Shown here one piece after another: positions 1 to 9,091 of a stretch of DNA of 64,000 bases (positions are counted from its first letter, which is position 1; every line of letters starts with the position of its first letter). The notes below the pieces were generated by a model that did not search any database, was not told the DNA's origin, and was given only the letters and a program-made list of their open reading frames with translations. The stretch covers positions 1,116,001-1,180,000 of the forward strand of contig CP064957.1 in NCBI GenBank assembly GCA_016699045.1, written 5' to 3'. The DNA is from a bacterium. GTDB taxonomy: Bacteria; Babelota; Babeliae; Babelales; RVW-14. A program made the translations under genes and the position numbers.

Positions 1-423
1 AAAAGAGGTCCATTTGATGAGCGTGCTACTGTCATTAATAATTTGACGGGGTAGTTGTGCTACGGTATTGCTATTGTGAATTGCTAAAGAAACTATTGCA
101 GTGAATGCGTTACTGTTGTTATAGACCATGTTACTTGGTTGGTGTCGACGACCATAACCAATTTGAACGCCCGCTGTGTAACTTTCGGTCCATGAAGTTG
201 GCGAATTGTTGCCGTACTCTTTGATAATTGAGTCTTGTGAAAAACCGGTAATCTGTGAGACTTTACGCAAGCCAACGCGTGTGCCTGGTTGTTGGTCTAA
301 AACGATATTTGAAGTGCGGCTGACAAATTTAAGAGTGCCAAAAAGATTGATTGAGGTTGATAAAGAAAGGATGCTAAAAATCGCACAAAAAAAGTAAACC
401 GTTGTGACACGTTTCATTTTCAT
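1..423 (-). CDS. Exported surface-type repeat protein, N-terminal part (runs off the left edge)
   Basis: The reading frame is open from an ATG at 423 to the window edge, giving about 141 residues with no stop. It begins with a signal peptide (MKMKRVTTVYFFCAIF...). It then matches the start of the 883-residue protein at 9092-11743 almost residue for residue, including the SWTESYT and PSNMVYNNSN motifs and the first units of the Asn/Ser 14-residue repeat. The upstream leader (424-480) is also shared with that gene, so this looks like the first gene of a second copy of the same operon. Function unknown; the export and surface role are inferred from the signal peptide and repeats. Confidence 0.85.
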   Translation of the reverse strand, partial: MKMKRVTTVYFFCAIFSILSLSTSINLFGTLKFVSRTSNIVLDQQPGTRVGLRKVSQITGFSQDSIIKEYGNNSPTSWTESYTAGVQIGYGRRHQPSNMVYNNSNAFTAIVSLAIHNSNTVAQLPRQIINDSSTLIKWTSF

Positions 424-480
424 TACTCTCTCTTTGGTGACTCTCTTTTTTTTATACAAACCACCGTAGCAAAAGTCTGC
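424..480 (-). promoter_or_regulatory. Conserved leader/promoter of the first surface gene, copy 1
   Basis: Read on the minus strand, this stretch contains TTTGCTACGGTGGTTTG followed by TATAAA (451-456), a run of A/T and the start codon region. The same order and nearly the same bases occur at 11746-11800 before the 883-residue paralogue. TATAAA is a plausible -10 element. The hexamer 17 bases upstream (CAGACT) is a poor -35, so an activator or an alternative sigma factor is possible. Confidence 0.5.
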
Positions 481-565
481 TGCTTATGCTAGTTAAAAAA
501 TATTTTTTTTAAAAGAAATCAAAAAACATTGATGGGCAAGTATTATCTTTCATTGGTGAGTATTA

Positions 566-2602
566 TTATGATGCTAAAGTTAGAGCTCCTGCAACTTCAA
601 CGCGTGCATCACTTAAAAGATAGGTAGAAAGATTTGATTCGCTTCCTTCGCTTGGGTTGCCAAAAATAAGGCCGTTGGTTATTGCTTGTGGACGATAATC
701 AAATTGGTAAATGGTGTTGTAAATGTAGTTAACGCTTGCAGCGTAAGATGCAAGATATCTGTCATCAAGAGTCCACGCAACGGTTGGTATGGTGGTCCCT
801 TGGTTTACGCTGGCAACAAGTGAAATAGTGGCGCCATTAAATGATAGAATCTGTAGCTCGTTGCTGTTGGTTGGGCCGGTACCGCCAACAGCCATGTATT
901 GGCCGTCAGAGCTCCATCGCAACGTGTTGACGGTGGTACCGTAGGCATAGGTAATAGCGGTGCCAAGCGTGCTTCCGTTCCATGAGTAAGCCCTCACGGT
1001 ACTGGCGTTGCTCAGGCCGATTGCTATGAATTGGTCGTCTGGTCTGATGGCGCCGGTAAGTACGTTGTTGAGAACTACGGAGTCTTTGGTTGTAAGTGAT
1101 GATCCATCAAAACTGTACATAATAATGCCAGTCGTGCTCGCGCCACCAGCAGTTCCTACCACGAGGAGGTAGTTGCCGTCAGAAGTCCAAGCAACTTCTT
1201 GAACGCCTGGAGTGTTTGGCGTGCCGCCAAACGTGTCGCTTGCTACCAGCGTGAGTGATGTTCCTTGATTGAATTTAAGTACCTGCACCGCATCCCCGCT
1301 TCCTGAAACAGGAAAACCACCAGCTGCTAAAAATTGTTCACTTGGGTGCCAGGCAACGGAATTAACACCTCTGGTTGATGAGCTAAATGCGGTGTAGTTA
1401 AAAGTTGCAACGCGCGTGAGCGTTGTGCCATTAAATCTAAAAATTTGTACTTGTGGTTGTGCGCTGGTGATTGAAAAACCACCCACTGCCAAAAATCTGC
1501 CAGAAGGGCTCCATTGGGCTGTATTAAATCGTGTGGCGGTAACGGTTGCTATGGAAGTTAAGGTGGTGCCGTTCCATCGGTAGACTCTAAGTTGTGGCGC
1601 GGTGGCACCTGTTGCAGCGGCCATATATTGATTATCGTGGCGCCAATGAAATTGTTCGAATCCTGCTGCTGATGCTGGCGATGTATTGAGTGTGATTCCT
1701 AACAATTTGGTGTTGGCGCGCGTGCTGAATGAAACGAGATTGTCAAGGAATAAACTACCTTTGCTCAAAAGCATGCCGGTGTGTGTTGTTTGCAAGGTGG
1801 CATTATTTAAATAAAGTTTTGAAGTTTGATCAACCAATCGAATTAAATCTTGAGCTGTTGAACTTGGATAGTAATACAGCGTGGTATTTGGATCAAACGT
1901 TAACAATGCACCGGAGGATATGTAGCTTGCTTGTGTTGAGCGATATATAAATTGTGAAGTGCCGGTAAATCGCACGCTATTGTGGAAATACAAGCGTCCA
2001 TTGCGAAAATCAAAATTTTCAGCCAATGCGAAAGTAACATTGTCGAGAGCTAAGCGGCTGGTGTTACTTTGACAACGAATGCAAGGGCGTGCTAGTGATG
2101 CGTGCGTTGTTTTAATTTTCATATTGCGTAGCGTGAGCGTTACACTGTTGTCGATTAAAAATTGTGAATAATTGGTAAAGGTCAGGGTGTTACCGCACCC
2201 GTCGATAATAGTATCAGTTCTAAAACTCATAATTTTATTGGCCGGTAATGTTAAATTGCCATCAAAAAATATGACGTTGCCATGTCCACTAATATCGAAT
2301 ACCCCGCTTAATGATGATTGCGAGGATAGTTTTAAATTGCCATTGAGTGTTACGGTACTGTTTTGTTCTGTGCCGTAAATGAGACCAGAAACAGAAGTTA
2401 TGGTGTCCATAATTACCGCCCCGCCAACTGGAGCGGTAAAGCCGGCGTTAATACGTACAAACCCGGTAACAGAATCGTTTTTATTGGGTGTGTAGCGAGT
2501 GCTTTGATAAACCAAGGTACTTGTGCCATCAAGATTGGCGGCGTTGGTGTGTGCTGAAAAAAAACTAACGATGAGCGTTGCCGTAAAAATAATTCTTTTC
2601 AT
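566..2602 (-). CDS. Exported beta-scaffold protein with inserted seven-unit propeller (short form)
   Basis: This is a 678-residue protein with a signal peptide ending near HTNAA. Residues about 25-310 form a beta-rich scaffold shared with its neighbours (TLRNMKIKTTH, RLYFHNSVRFTGTSQFIY, FDPNTTLYYYPSS). Residues about 317-635 contain seven propeller-type units of the form (V/L)xWxxDGxYLAVGG, typical of WD40/TolB-like blades. A short tail (TNGLIFGNPSEG...) resumes the scaffold. Unlike the three longest paralogues it has no Asn/Ser stalk. It is the last gene of the five-gene operon, 20 nt after its neighbour. Exact function unknown; a surface or secreted binding role is inferred. Confidence 0.8.
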   Translation of the reverse strand: MKRIIFTATLIVSFFSAHTNAANLDGTSTLVYQSTRYTPNKNDSVTGFVRINAGFTAPVGGAVIMDTITSVSGLIYGTEQNSTVTLNGNLKLSSQSSLSGVFDISGHGNVIFFDGNLTLPANKIMSFRTDTIIDGCGNTLTFTNYSQFLIDNSVTLTLRNMKIKTTHASLARPCIRCQSNTSRLALDNVTFALAENFDFRNGRLYFHNSVRFTGTSQFIYRSTQASYISSGALLTFDPNTTLYYYPSSTAQDLIRLVDQTSKLYLNNATLQTTHTGMLLSKGSLFLDNLVSFSTRANTKLLGITLNTSPASAAGFEQFHWRHDNQYMAAATGATAPQLRVYRWNGTTLTSIATVTATRFNTAQWSPSGRFLAVGGFSITSAQPQVQIFRFNGTTLTRVATFNYTAFSSSTRGVNSVAWHPSEQFLAAGGFPVSGSGDAVQVLKFNQGTSLTLVASDTFGGTPNTPGVQEVAWTSDGNYLLVVGTAGGASTTGIIMYSFDGSSLTTKDSVVLNNVLTGAIRPDDQFIAIGLSNASTVRAYSWNGSTLGTAITYAYGTTVNTLRWSSDGQYMAVGGTGPTNSNELQILSFNGATISLVASVNQGTTIPTVAWTLDDRYLASYAASVNYIYNTIYQFDYRPQAITNGLIFGNPSEGSESNLSTYLLSDARVEVAGALTLAS

Positions 2603-2622
2603 AAGTATGTTTCTCTGCTTTT

Positions 2623-3654
2623 TTAAACGGTAGTGTCGTATTTTAAAAATCCGCTGAGTTGTACGTAGGAACCTGCCATCAAAAAGATGTCAATATCATA
2701 CGTTGAACCAGCGGTTGCGTTGCCAAATACAAGGCCGTTGGTTAGCGTTGCGCGTTGAGGAACCGTGGTGCTGAGGGTAATTTTGTTATCAAACCATAAG
2801 CGGCCAGTGGTTAAGCGCAGGCCCGTGTCGGTATAAAGTAAGGTGCTGCTGTTAAAATAAAGCCCAGAAGATTTATCAGTTAAACGGAATAAATCTTTGT
2901 TGGCTGCACTTGGAAGATAATAGAGCGTTGTTCCTGGTGCAAACGTTACGAGTGATTGTGGTAAAACATAGCAAGCTGCTGATGATTGATAAATAAATTG
3001 TGAGGTGCCGGTAAACACGACATCGTTGCTAAAAAACATGCGACCGGTACTGAAAGGAAAGTTGTCAGCTAGTGCAAGAGTAACGTTATCAAATGTTATT
3101 TGGCTTGACGCTCCTGCGCAACTGATGATTGGGGTGCTCGAGTTGTTATGTGTTGTTTTGAGATACATATTTTTTAAAGTGACGCTTACGTTTTCGGCAA
3201 GTGAAAGTTGCGTAAATGCGTCTAAAATTAATGTGTTTCCGTGTCCGTCAAGCGTAGCATTTGAAACAAATTGCCAAACGCTACCAGCTTGCGTGGTGGT
3301 TTTTGTTCCCAAGTGAATGGTGTTGTTGCGAGCATTAATGGTGCCACCATTTGAAAAAGTACTGTCGATATCAAAAAATAAATCGCTCAATAACGATAAA
3401 TTGCCGGTTGAGCGTAAATCCATTCCTGCAGAAACGGTGATAAACGTATCGAATGTTACGGTAGCGCCTGCCAAAATAGTAAAACCGTCATCAAGCCTAA
3501 CAAAACCTTCGCATGTGTCGCCATTGCGAAAAATATAGTTGGCGTTTTTGTACACAATGCTGCTGGTACCAACTAAGCTTGTTGCGAGTAAATATGTTGG
3601 AAGAACAAAGTGAATAGCGTGTAATGAGATAAAAAATAGTATTTTTTTCATCAT
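2623..3654 (-). CDS. Exported beta-scaffold protein lacking the propeller
   Basis: This is a 343-residue protein with a signal peptide (MMKKILFFISLHAIHFVLP...). The whole length corresponds to the scaffold of its paralogues: a repeated-strand N-terminal half (GNTLILDAFTQLSLAENVSVTLKN), then RMFFSNDVVFTGTSQFIYQS and TTLYYLPS, then RLWFDNKITL running straight into the tail TNGLVFGNATAGS. In the other members about 300-330 residues of propeller sit at exactly that junction, so this gene shows the scaffold without the insert. It lies 5 nt after the 899-residue gene and 20 nt before the 678-residue gene. Function unknown. Confidence 0.8.
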   Translation of the reverse strand: MMKKILFFISLHAIHFVLPTYLLATSLVGTSSIVYKNANYIFRNGDTCEGFVRLDDGFTILAGATVTFDTFITVSAGMDLRSTGNLSLLSDLFFDIDSTFSNGGTINARNNTIHLGTKTTTQAGSVWQFVSNATLDGHGNTLILDAFTQLSLAENVSVTLKNMYLKTTHNNSSTPIISCAGASSQITFDNVTLALADNFPFSTGRMFFSNDVVFTGTSQFIYQSSAACYVLPQSLVTFAPGTTLYYLPSAANKDLFRLTDKSSGLYFNSSTLLYTDTGLRLTTGRLWFDNKITLSTTVPQRATLTNGLVFGNATAGSTYDIDIFLMAGSYVQLSGFLKYDTTV

Positions 3655-3659
3655 AATTT

Positions 3660-6359
3660 TTAATTTACATCGTTATAAAAAAACATGCCGCTAAGTTCTA
3701 TACGTGCGCCTGCTAAGAAATAAACATCAAGGTCTGAACTGATGCCTAATGCTGAATTACCAAAAATAATACCGTTGGTAAGAGCTTGAGGCAACGTATC
3801 AAAACGATAAGCAATCGAATAGGTTTCAATTTCGTTGTGTCCTGTCGTAGTAGTTTGTCCGCCAATTGCCAACGTTGCGCCATCGGCACTCCACGAAAGA
3901 CCGTTAATAGCAGTACCATAATCTTGACTGGTAATGAGTGACAAACTAGCGCCATCAAATCTATAAAATTGTAATTCATTGCCGTTTGTTGGGGCTGTTC
4001 CGCCAACAGCCAAGTAGCGACCAGAAGGATCCCAATGAACTTCGTTTACTGCAGTACCGTAGTCAACACTAGCAACAAGTAAAAGCGTTGAACCATTAAA
4101 TCGATAAATTTGAAGCTCATTACCATTGGTCGGTCCTTGCCCGCCAACAGCAACATTGAAACCACTTGGATCAAATTCAATATAATTTATGCCGTTGGCG
4201 GCGCCATAATCTACGCTTGTTTTAAGTGTTAATGTGGTGCCATCCCAGGTATACATACGAATTTCATTGCCACCCGTTACGGTAGAATTTGCGCCGATTG
4301 CCAGTATTGTTCCAAGAGGATTCCACGACACGCCGCTGGCAAGTGTTCCTGCAGTTGCACCAAGATCGATACTGCCGCCAGCAATGTTGGTAAGCGAAGA
4401 GCCATTGAAACTATACACTCTAATTTCAAAAGTACTGGTAGCGTTGACAGGTCCAATTGCAATATACGTTCCGTCATAAGACCAATCTAAGCCTTGTGTG
4501 TTGCCGGTGCCATCCGTTGTTGCGGCAACTTGCGTTAACGTTGTTCCATTAAAACTATAAACTTTGAAATTGTTTGAAGGCCCACCAACCGCAGCTAAAT
4601 AAGTACCATCTGGGTGCCATTTTACGCGTAAACAGTCACCGCCAAAATCGACTGAAGCGACCAATGATAATGTTGTATCATTGTAGCTATAAACTTGTAC
4701 TTCATTGTCGCCGTTGGGGACAGAGCCACCAACTGCTAAATAACGTCGATTTGGTGACCATGCAACTGAGTTGACCGCAGAGCCATAATTAATGGCGGTT
4801 ACTTGCGTTACCAGATCAAGTGCTGTTGATGCTTGAGTGGTCAAGGTTATTTTATTGTCCATCCATAAACGGCCCTTAGTTAAGCGGAAACCGGTATTCG
4901 TTGTTTGCAACGTTGTACCAGAGCCTTTTAAGTAAATGCCTGCAGATTTATCAACGAGTTGGAGTAAATCTTTATTGGTTGAGCTTGGATAGTAATACAA
5001 GGTGGTACCTGGATCGAATGTTAAAAGCGATTGTGGCGTTACATAACTTTGCATCCACGATTGATAAATAAAGCGTGAAGTACCGGTAAATCTGACATCA
5101 TTGGTAAAAAATAAGCGACCAGTTCTGAATGGAAAATCGTTAGCTAATTCGAGTGTTACATTATCAAGTGTGATAATTCCTTTTTGATCTAAACATTTCA
5201 AAATTGGAATATTAGGACTGTTGGGACTTGTTTGAATGTACATATTTTTCAGTGTGAGGCTTACGTTGCTGGCGAGAGTGATTTGAGCATTGGCCCCAAA
5301 AAATAAAGTACTGCCGTTGCCATTGATCAGGAGGTTACTGATAATTTGCCAGGTGCTACTTGAAGGAAGGGTTAATGAGTTGGTCATGATCAGCGAGTAA
5401 CCATTGCCTGAAATAGAGCCATCGCTGGTGAGGTAGGCAGTGCTGCCCAGATACAAATCGCCCGCAAGCGAAAGAATGCCAGAGTCATTAAGTCCAATAT
5501 TGCCGTTGATGGGCAATGGTGTGTTGAGCGTTAGTGTTTTGCCGGCAGAAACGTCTATTCCCTTTTGATAGAGATTTAAATTGCTGATGGTTGTGGTTGC
5601 GCCAAAATGTGAATGTGTTGAAAGAAGTTGAACTGGAAAATTGCTTTTCAGAAAATTGGCAGCATTACTATTCGTAGAATAAAGGCTGGCAGAGAAGTTT
5701 GATATCAACGCGTTACTATTGAAGCGCACGAGTGGAAGAATAGTACTGACAAGCGCATTGCTATTGCCTTTAACACGTGTACTGAGCACTCTTGCGGCTT
5801 GGCTGTTAGCTCTTACTTTGCGATAAAGCGTAATAATTGAGTTACTTTGATTTTTGGTTTGAGTAGTAAAATTGAGAATGGCATTACTCATTGTTTTAAT
5901 GAGTCCAGGTAAGGTAACCAGATCGTTACTGTTGTTGAGTTCCAGGCGAGCAAGCGTAGCGATGGCAGAGCTGTTGTTTGGTAAATTGGCAAGGACGTTA
6001 CTGTTGGCTCTATTTAAAGCGATACTTGCTGGGCTTGTAAAAAGAACAATAGCGTTACTATTGTTGTAAACCATGTTTGACGGTGCACTTTTGCGACCAG
6101 AGCCAATAACAACGCCAGCAGTGTAGGTTTCTGTCCAGCTTGCTGCGTTACTGACAAAACTTTTGACAATCGAATCTTGCGTCCAGCCTGTAATATTGGC
6201 AGGCGTAACAATTTTAAGTTGTGATGATTGAACGCCGCTTAAATTACCAATAATCAGCCTTGCATCTTCGTTGGCAAAATCGGTAATGCTGTGTGCCGTG
6301 TTTGAATAAAAAAGATAAGGAATTAAGAAAAGAATAATTTTTTTCATAATCTTTTTCAT
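3660..6359 (-). CDS. Exported stalk-scaffold-propeller protein, 899 residues
   Basis: After the signal peptide (a second in-frame ATG at 6347 is an equally possible start), residues about 25-95 carry the family head (ITGWTQDSIVKSF, SWTETYT). Residues about 95-240 hold repeats of about 14 residues centred on NNSNAI. A THSHF motif follows, then the beta-rich scaffold (about 250-520). A seven-unit propeller follows (about 525-850; blades such as VAWSPNRRYLAVGG, VHWDPSGRYLAVGG), then the scaffold tail. Most of the C-terminal 60 percent is nearly identical in DNA to the neighbouring 904-residue gene. Its start is 7 nt from that gene's stop. A cell-surface adhesin or host-interaction role is inference only. 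Confidence 0.8.
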   Translation of the reverse strand: MKKIMKKIILFLIPYLFYSNTAHSITDFANEDARLIIGNLSGVQSSQLKIVTPANITGWTQDSIVKSFVSNAASWTETYTAGVVIGSGRKSAPSNMVYNNSNAIVLFTSPASIALNRANSNVLANLPNNSSAIATLARLELNNSNDLVTLPGLIKTMSNAILNFTTQTKNQSNSIITLYRKVRANSQAARVLSTRVKGNSNALVSTILPLVRFNSNALISNFSASLYSTNSNAANFLKSNFPVQLLSTHSHFGATTTISNLNLYQKGIDVSAGKTLTLNTPLPINGNIGLNDSGILSLAGDLYLGSTAYLTSDGSISGNGYSLIMTNSLTLPSSSTWQIISNLLINGNGSTLFFGANAQITLASNVSLTLKNMYIQTSPNSPNIPILKCLDQKGIITLDNVTLELANDFPFRTGRLFFTNDVRFTGTSRFIYQSWMQSYVTPQSLLTFDPGTTLYYYPSSTNKDLLQLVDKSAGIYLKGSGTTLQTTNTGFRLTKGRLWMDNKITLTTQASTALDLVTQVTAINYGSAVNSVAWSPNRRYLAVGGSVPNGDNEVQVYSYNDTTLSLVASVDFGGDCLRVKWHPDGTYLAAVGGPSNNFKVYSFNGTTLTQVAATTDGTGNTQGLDWSYDGTYIAIGPVNATSTFEIRVYSFNGSSLTNIAGGSIDLGATAGTLASGVSWNPLGTILAIGANSTVTGGNEIRMYTWDGTTLTLKTSVDYGAANGINYIEFDPSGFNVAVGGQGPTNGNELQIYRFNGSTLLLVASVDYGTAVNEVHWDPSGRYLAVGGTAPTNGNELQFYRFDGASLSLITSQDYGTAINGLSWSADGATLAIGGQTTTTGHNEIETYSIAYRFDTLPQALTNGIIFGNSALGISSDLDVYFLAGARIELSGMFFYNDVN

Positions 6360-6366
6360 AAATTTT

Positions 6367-9081
6367 TTAATTCACATTGTTATAAAACAACATACCGTCA
6401 AGTTCTATACGTGCGCCTGCCAAGAAATAAACATCAAGGTCTGAGCTGATACCTAAGGTTGAGTTGCCAATATTAATACTATTACTGAGTGCTTGGCGCA
6501 ACGTATCAAAGCGATAAGTGACGCTGTATGTTTCAATTTCGTTATGATTAGTGGTGGCTGTTTGTCCTCCGATGGCAATGGTTGCGCCATCAGAGCTCCA
6601 TGAAAGGCCGTTAATGGCGGTGCCATAATCTTGACTGGTAATGAGTGACAAACTAGCGCCATCAAACCTATAAAAGTGTAGCTCATTGCCGTTGGTTGGG
6701 CCTGTTCCGCCAACAGCCAAGTAGCGACCAGAAGGATCCCAATGAACTTCGTTTACTGCAGTGCCATAATCAACGCTGGTAACGAGCAAGAGTGTTGAAC
6801 CATTAAATCGATAAATTTGAAGCTCATTGCCATTGGTTGGTCCTTGCCCGCCAACAGCAACATTGAGACCACTTGGGTCAAACTCTATATAATTTACGCC
6901 GTTGGCAGCGCCATAATCTACGCTTGTTTTAAGTGTTAACGTGGTGCCATTCCAGGTATACATACGAATTTCATTGCCACCCGTTACGGTAGAATTTGCG
7001 CCGATTGCCAGTATTGTTCCAAGAGGATTCCACGACACGCCGCTGGCAAGTGTTCCTGCAGTTGCACCAAGATCGATACTGCCGCCAGCAATGTTGGTAA
7101 GCGAAGAGCCATTGAAACTATACACTCTAATTTCAAAAGTACTGGTAGCGTTGACAGGTCCAATTGCAATATACGTTCCGTCATAAGACCAATCTAAGCC
7201 TTGTGTGTTGCCGGTGCCATCAGTTGTTGCGGCAACTTGCGTTAACGTTGTTCCATTAAAACTATAAACTTTGAAATTGTTTGAAGGCCCACCAACAGCA
7301 GCTAAATAAGTACCATCGGGGTGCCATTTTACGCGTAAACAATTGCCACCAAAATCGATGGATGCGACCAACGATAATGTTGTATCATTGTAGCTATAAA
7401 CTTGTACTTCATTGTCGCCGTTGGGTACAGTTCCGCTAACCGCCAAATAACGTCGATTTGGTGACCATGCTACAGAGTTGACCGCAGAGCCATAATTAAT
7501 AGCGGTTACTTGCGTTACTAAATCCAAAGCGGTGGCGGCACTGGTGCTCAAGGTAACTTTGTTGTCAAGCCATAAACGGCCTTTTGTTAAACGCATGCCG
7601 GTGAGCGTTGTTTGCAACGTTGTGCCAGAACCGTTTAAGTAAATGCCTGCAGATTTATCAACGAGTTGGAGTAAATCTTTATTGGTTGAGCTTGGATAGT
7701 AATACAAGGTGGTACCTGGATCGAATGTCAAAAGTGATTGTGGTGTTACATAACTTTGCATCCACGATTGATAAATAAAGCGTGAAGTACCGGTAAATCT
7801 GACATCATTGGTAAAAAATAAGCGACCAGTTCTGAATGGAAAATCGTTAGCTAATTCGAGTGTTACATTATCAAGTGTGATAATTCCTTTTTGATCTAAA
7901 CATTTTAAAATTGGAATATTAGGACTGTTGGGACTTGTTTGAATGTGCATATTTCTCAACGTCAAGCTTACGTTGCTGGCAAGTAATAATTGAGCTTCTG
8001 GACCAAAAGAGAGCGTGCTGCCATGACCGTTAATTAATAAATTGCTGGTTATTTTCCATAAAGAGCCTGGCGGTAAAACTAAGCTGTCTGTCATTTGAAT
8101 CGAGTAACCATTTCCGGAAATATAACCACCGTTTGTTAGGTAAGCATTAGAACCAAGAGATAAATCGCCTCTCAATGAAAGTGTGCCGGCATTTATTAAA
8201 AAGCCGTCGGTGCCGTTGAGAGAAATATTTCCGTTGACTGGTAGTGGTGTGTTAAGTGTTAAAGTTTTGCCAGCTGCGACGTCCAAACCAGCTTGATAGA
8301 GATTAAAATTGTTGATCGTTGTATTTGAAGCAAAGTGTGAGTGTGTGGCAATTCTTTGTACAATAAAATTGTTGAGAGCTTTGCTATTATTGATTAACAA
8401 AGTATCATTTAATAGACGGATAATGGCATTACTATTGAAACGAATAAAACTTTTTAGCGAGGTTGGATTTGTTGAAATAATGACATTGCTAGAGGTACGA
8501 ATGAGTGTTGTTTGAGGGGTGTAAGTTATAACGTTACTATTATTATATACTAATCGATTTTGAGTGATAATCGTGTTGCTGTTATTAATAACAGTTTCCT
8601 GCCAACCAAATACCGTGTTGCTGTCATTTTTTAGTATTGTGTTAAGAGCGATTACCGCATTGCTGTTGTTAGCGTTTCTTTTGGTTGGCGAAGCGAAAGC
8701 ATTGATGGCATTACTATTATTTTTGATGCTTGTTAGCAATGATGAAGCAAGGGCATTACTCGTTTGTTTGATCAGAGCGGCGGTGCTTTTAATAGTATTA
8801 CTATTGTTGTAAACCATATTAGTTGGTGCAGAAATTCTGCCAGTACCAATGATAACGTTATTGGTATAGCTTTCTGTCCAGCTTGTTGCTGCGTTGTTGC
8901 CATACGCATTAATAATTGAATCTTGCGTCCATCCTGTAATACTTGCTAGTTTGTTGAGCCGTAGCTTGCTGGTATTGGGACTAAGAGTTATATGAGCGTT
9001 TCGATTGCAAAAATCAAGATTAGCGCGTGCAGAGCTAGAAACAAGAAGGTATGTTATAATAAAAAAAATAATTTTTTTCAT
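6367..9081 (-). CDS. Exported stalk-scaffold-propeller protein, 904 residues
   Basis: Same architecture as its neighbour: signal peptide, head with ITGWTQDSIINAYG and SWTESYT, Asn/Ser stalk (about 89-240), THSHF, beta scaffold, seven propeller units (about 529-855) and tail ending IELDGMLFYNNVN. From the propeller back through the middle of the scaffold the DNA is almost identical to 3660-5245, with one stretch of about 270 bases (6951-7221) showing no difference. The stalk and head are clearly diverged. That pattern points to recent gene conversion or duplication. It is the second gene of the operon, 10 nt after the 883-residue gene. Function unknown. Confidence 0.8.
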   Translation of the reverse strand: MKKIIFFIITYLLVSSSARANLDFCNRNAHITLSPNTSKLRLNKLASITGWTQDSIINAYGNNAATSWTESYTNNVIIGTGRISAPTNMVYNNSNTIKSTAALIKQTSNALASSLLTSIKNNSNAINAFASPTKRNANNSNAVIALNTILKNDSNTVFGWQETVINNSNTIITQNRLVYNNSNVITYTPQTTLIRTSSNVIISTNPTSLKSFIRFNSNAIIRLLNDTLLINNSKALNNFIVQRIATHSHFASNTTINNFNLYQAGLDVAAGKTLTLNTPLPVNGNISLNGTDGFLINAGTLSLRGDLSLGSNAYLTNGGYISGNGYSIQMTDSLVLPPGSLWKITSNLLINGHGSTLSFGPEAQLLLASNVSLTLRNMHIQTSPNSPNIPILKCLDQKGIITLDNVTLELANDFPFRTGRLFFTNDVRFTGTSRFIYQSWMQSYVTPQSLLTFDPGTTLYYYPSSTNKDLLQLVDKSAGIYLNGSGTTLQTTLTGMRLTKGRLWLDNKVTLSTSAATALDLVTQVTAINYGSAVNSVAWSPNRRYLAVSGTVPNGDNEVQVYSYNDTTLSLVASIDFGGNCLRVKWHPDGTYLAAVGGPSNNFKVYSFNGTTLTQVAATTDGTGNTQGLDWSYDGTYIAIGPVNATSTFEIRVYSFNGSSLTNIAGGSIDLGATAGTLASGVSWNPLGTILAIGANSTVTGGNEIRMYTWNGTTLTLKTSVDYGAANGVNYIEFDPSGLNVAVGGQGPTNGNELQIYRFNGSTLLLVTSVDYGTAVNEVHWDPSGRYLAVGGTGPTNGNELHFYRFDGASLSLITSQDYGTAINGLSWSSDGATIAIGGQTATTNHNEIETYSVTYRFDTLRQALSNSINIGNSTLGISSDLDVYFLAGARIELDGMLFYNNVN

Positions 9082-9091
9082 AATTTTTTCT

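Noticed and set aside
5650..6075. Periodic DNA repeats that resemble a CRISPR array
   Set aside because: The period is about 42 bases, in frame, without unique spacers, and it lies inside an open coding frame; no cas gene is present.
8309..8812. Leu/Ile-rich plus-strand reading frames that look like small membrane proteins
   Set aside because: They are antisense shadows of the NNSNAI repeat of the minus-strand surface gene; the Asn/Ser codons read as Leu/Ile/Val on the other strand. The same occurs at 5872-6069 and 11010-11294.
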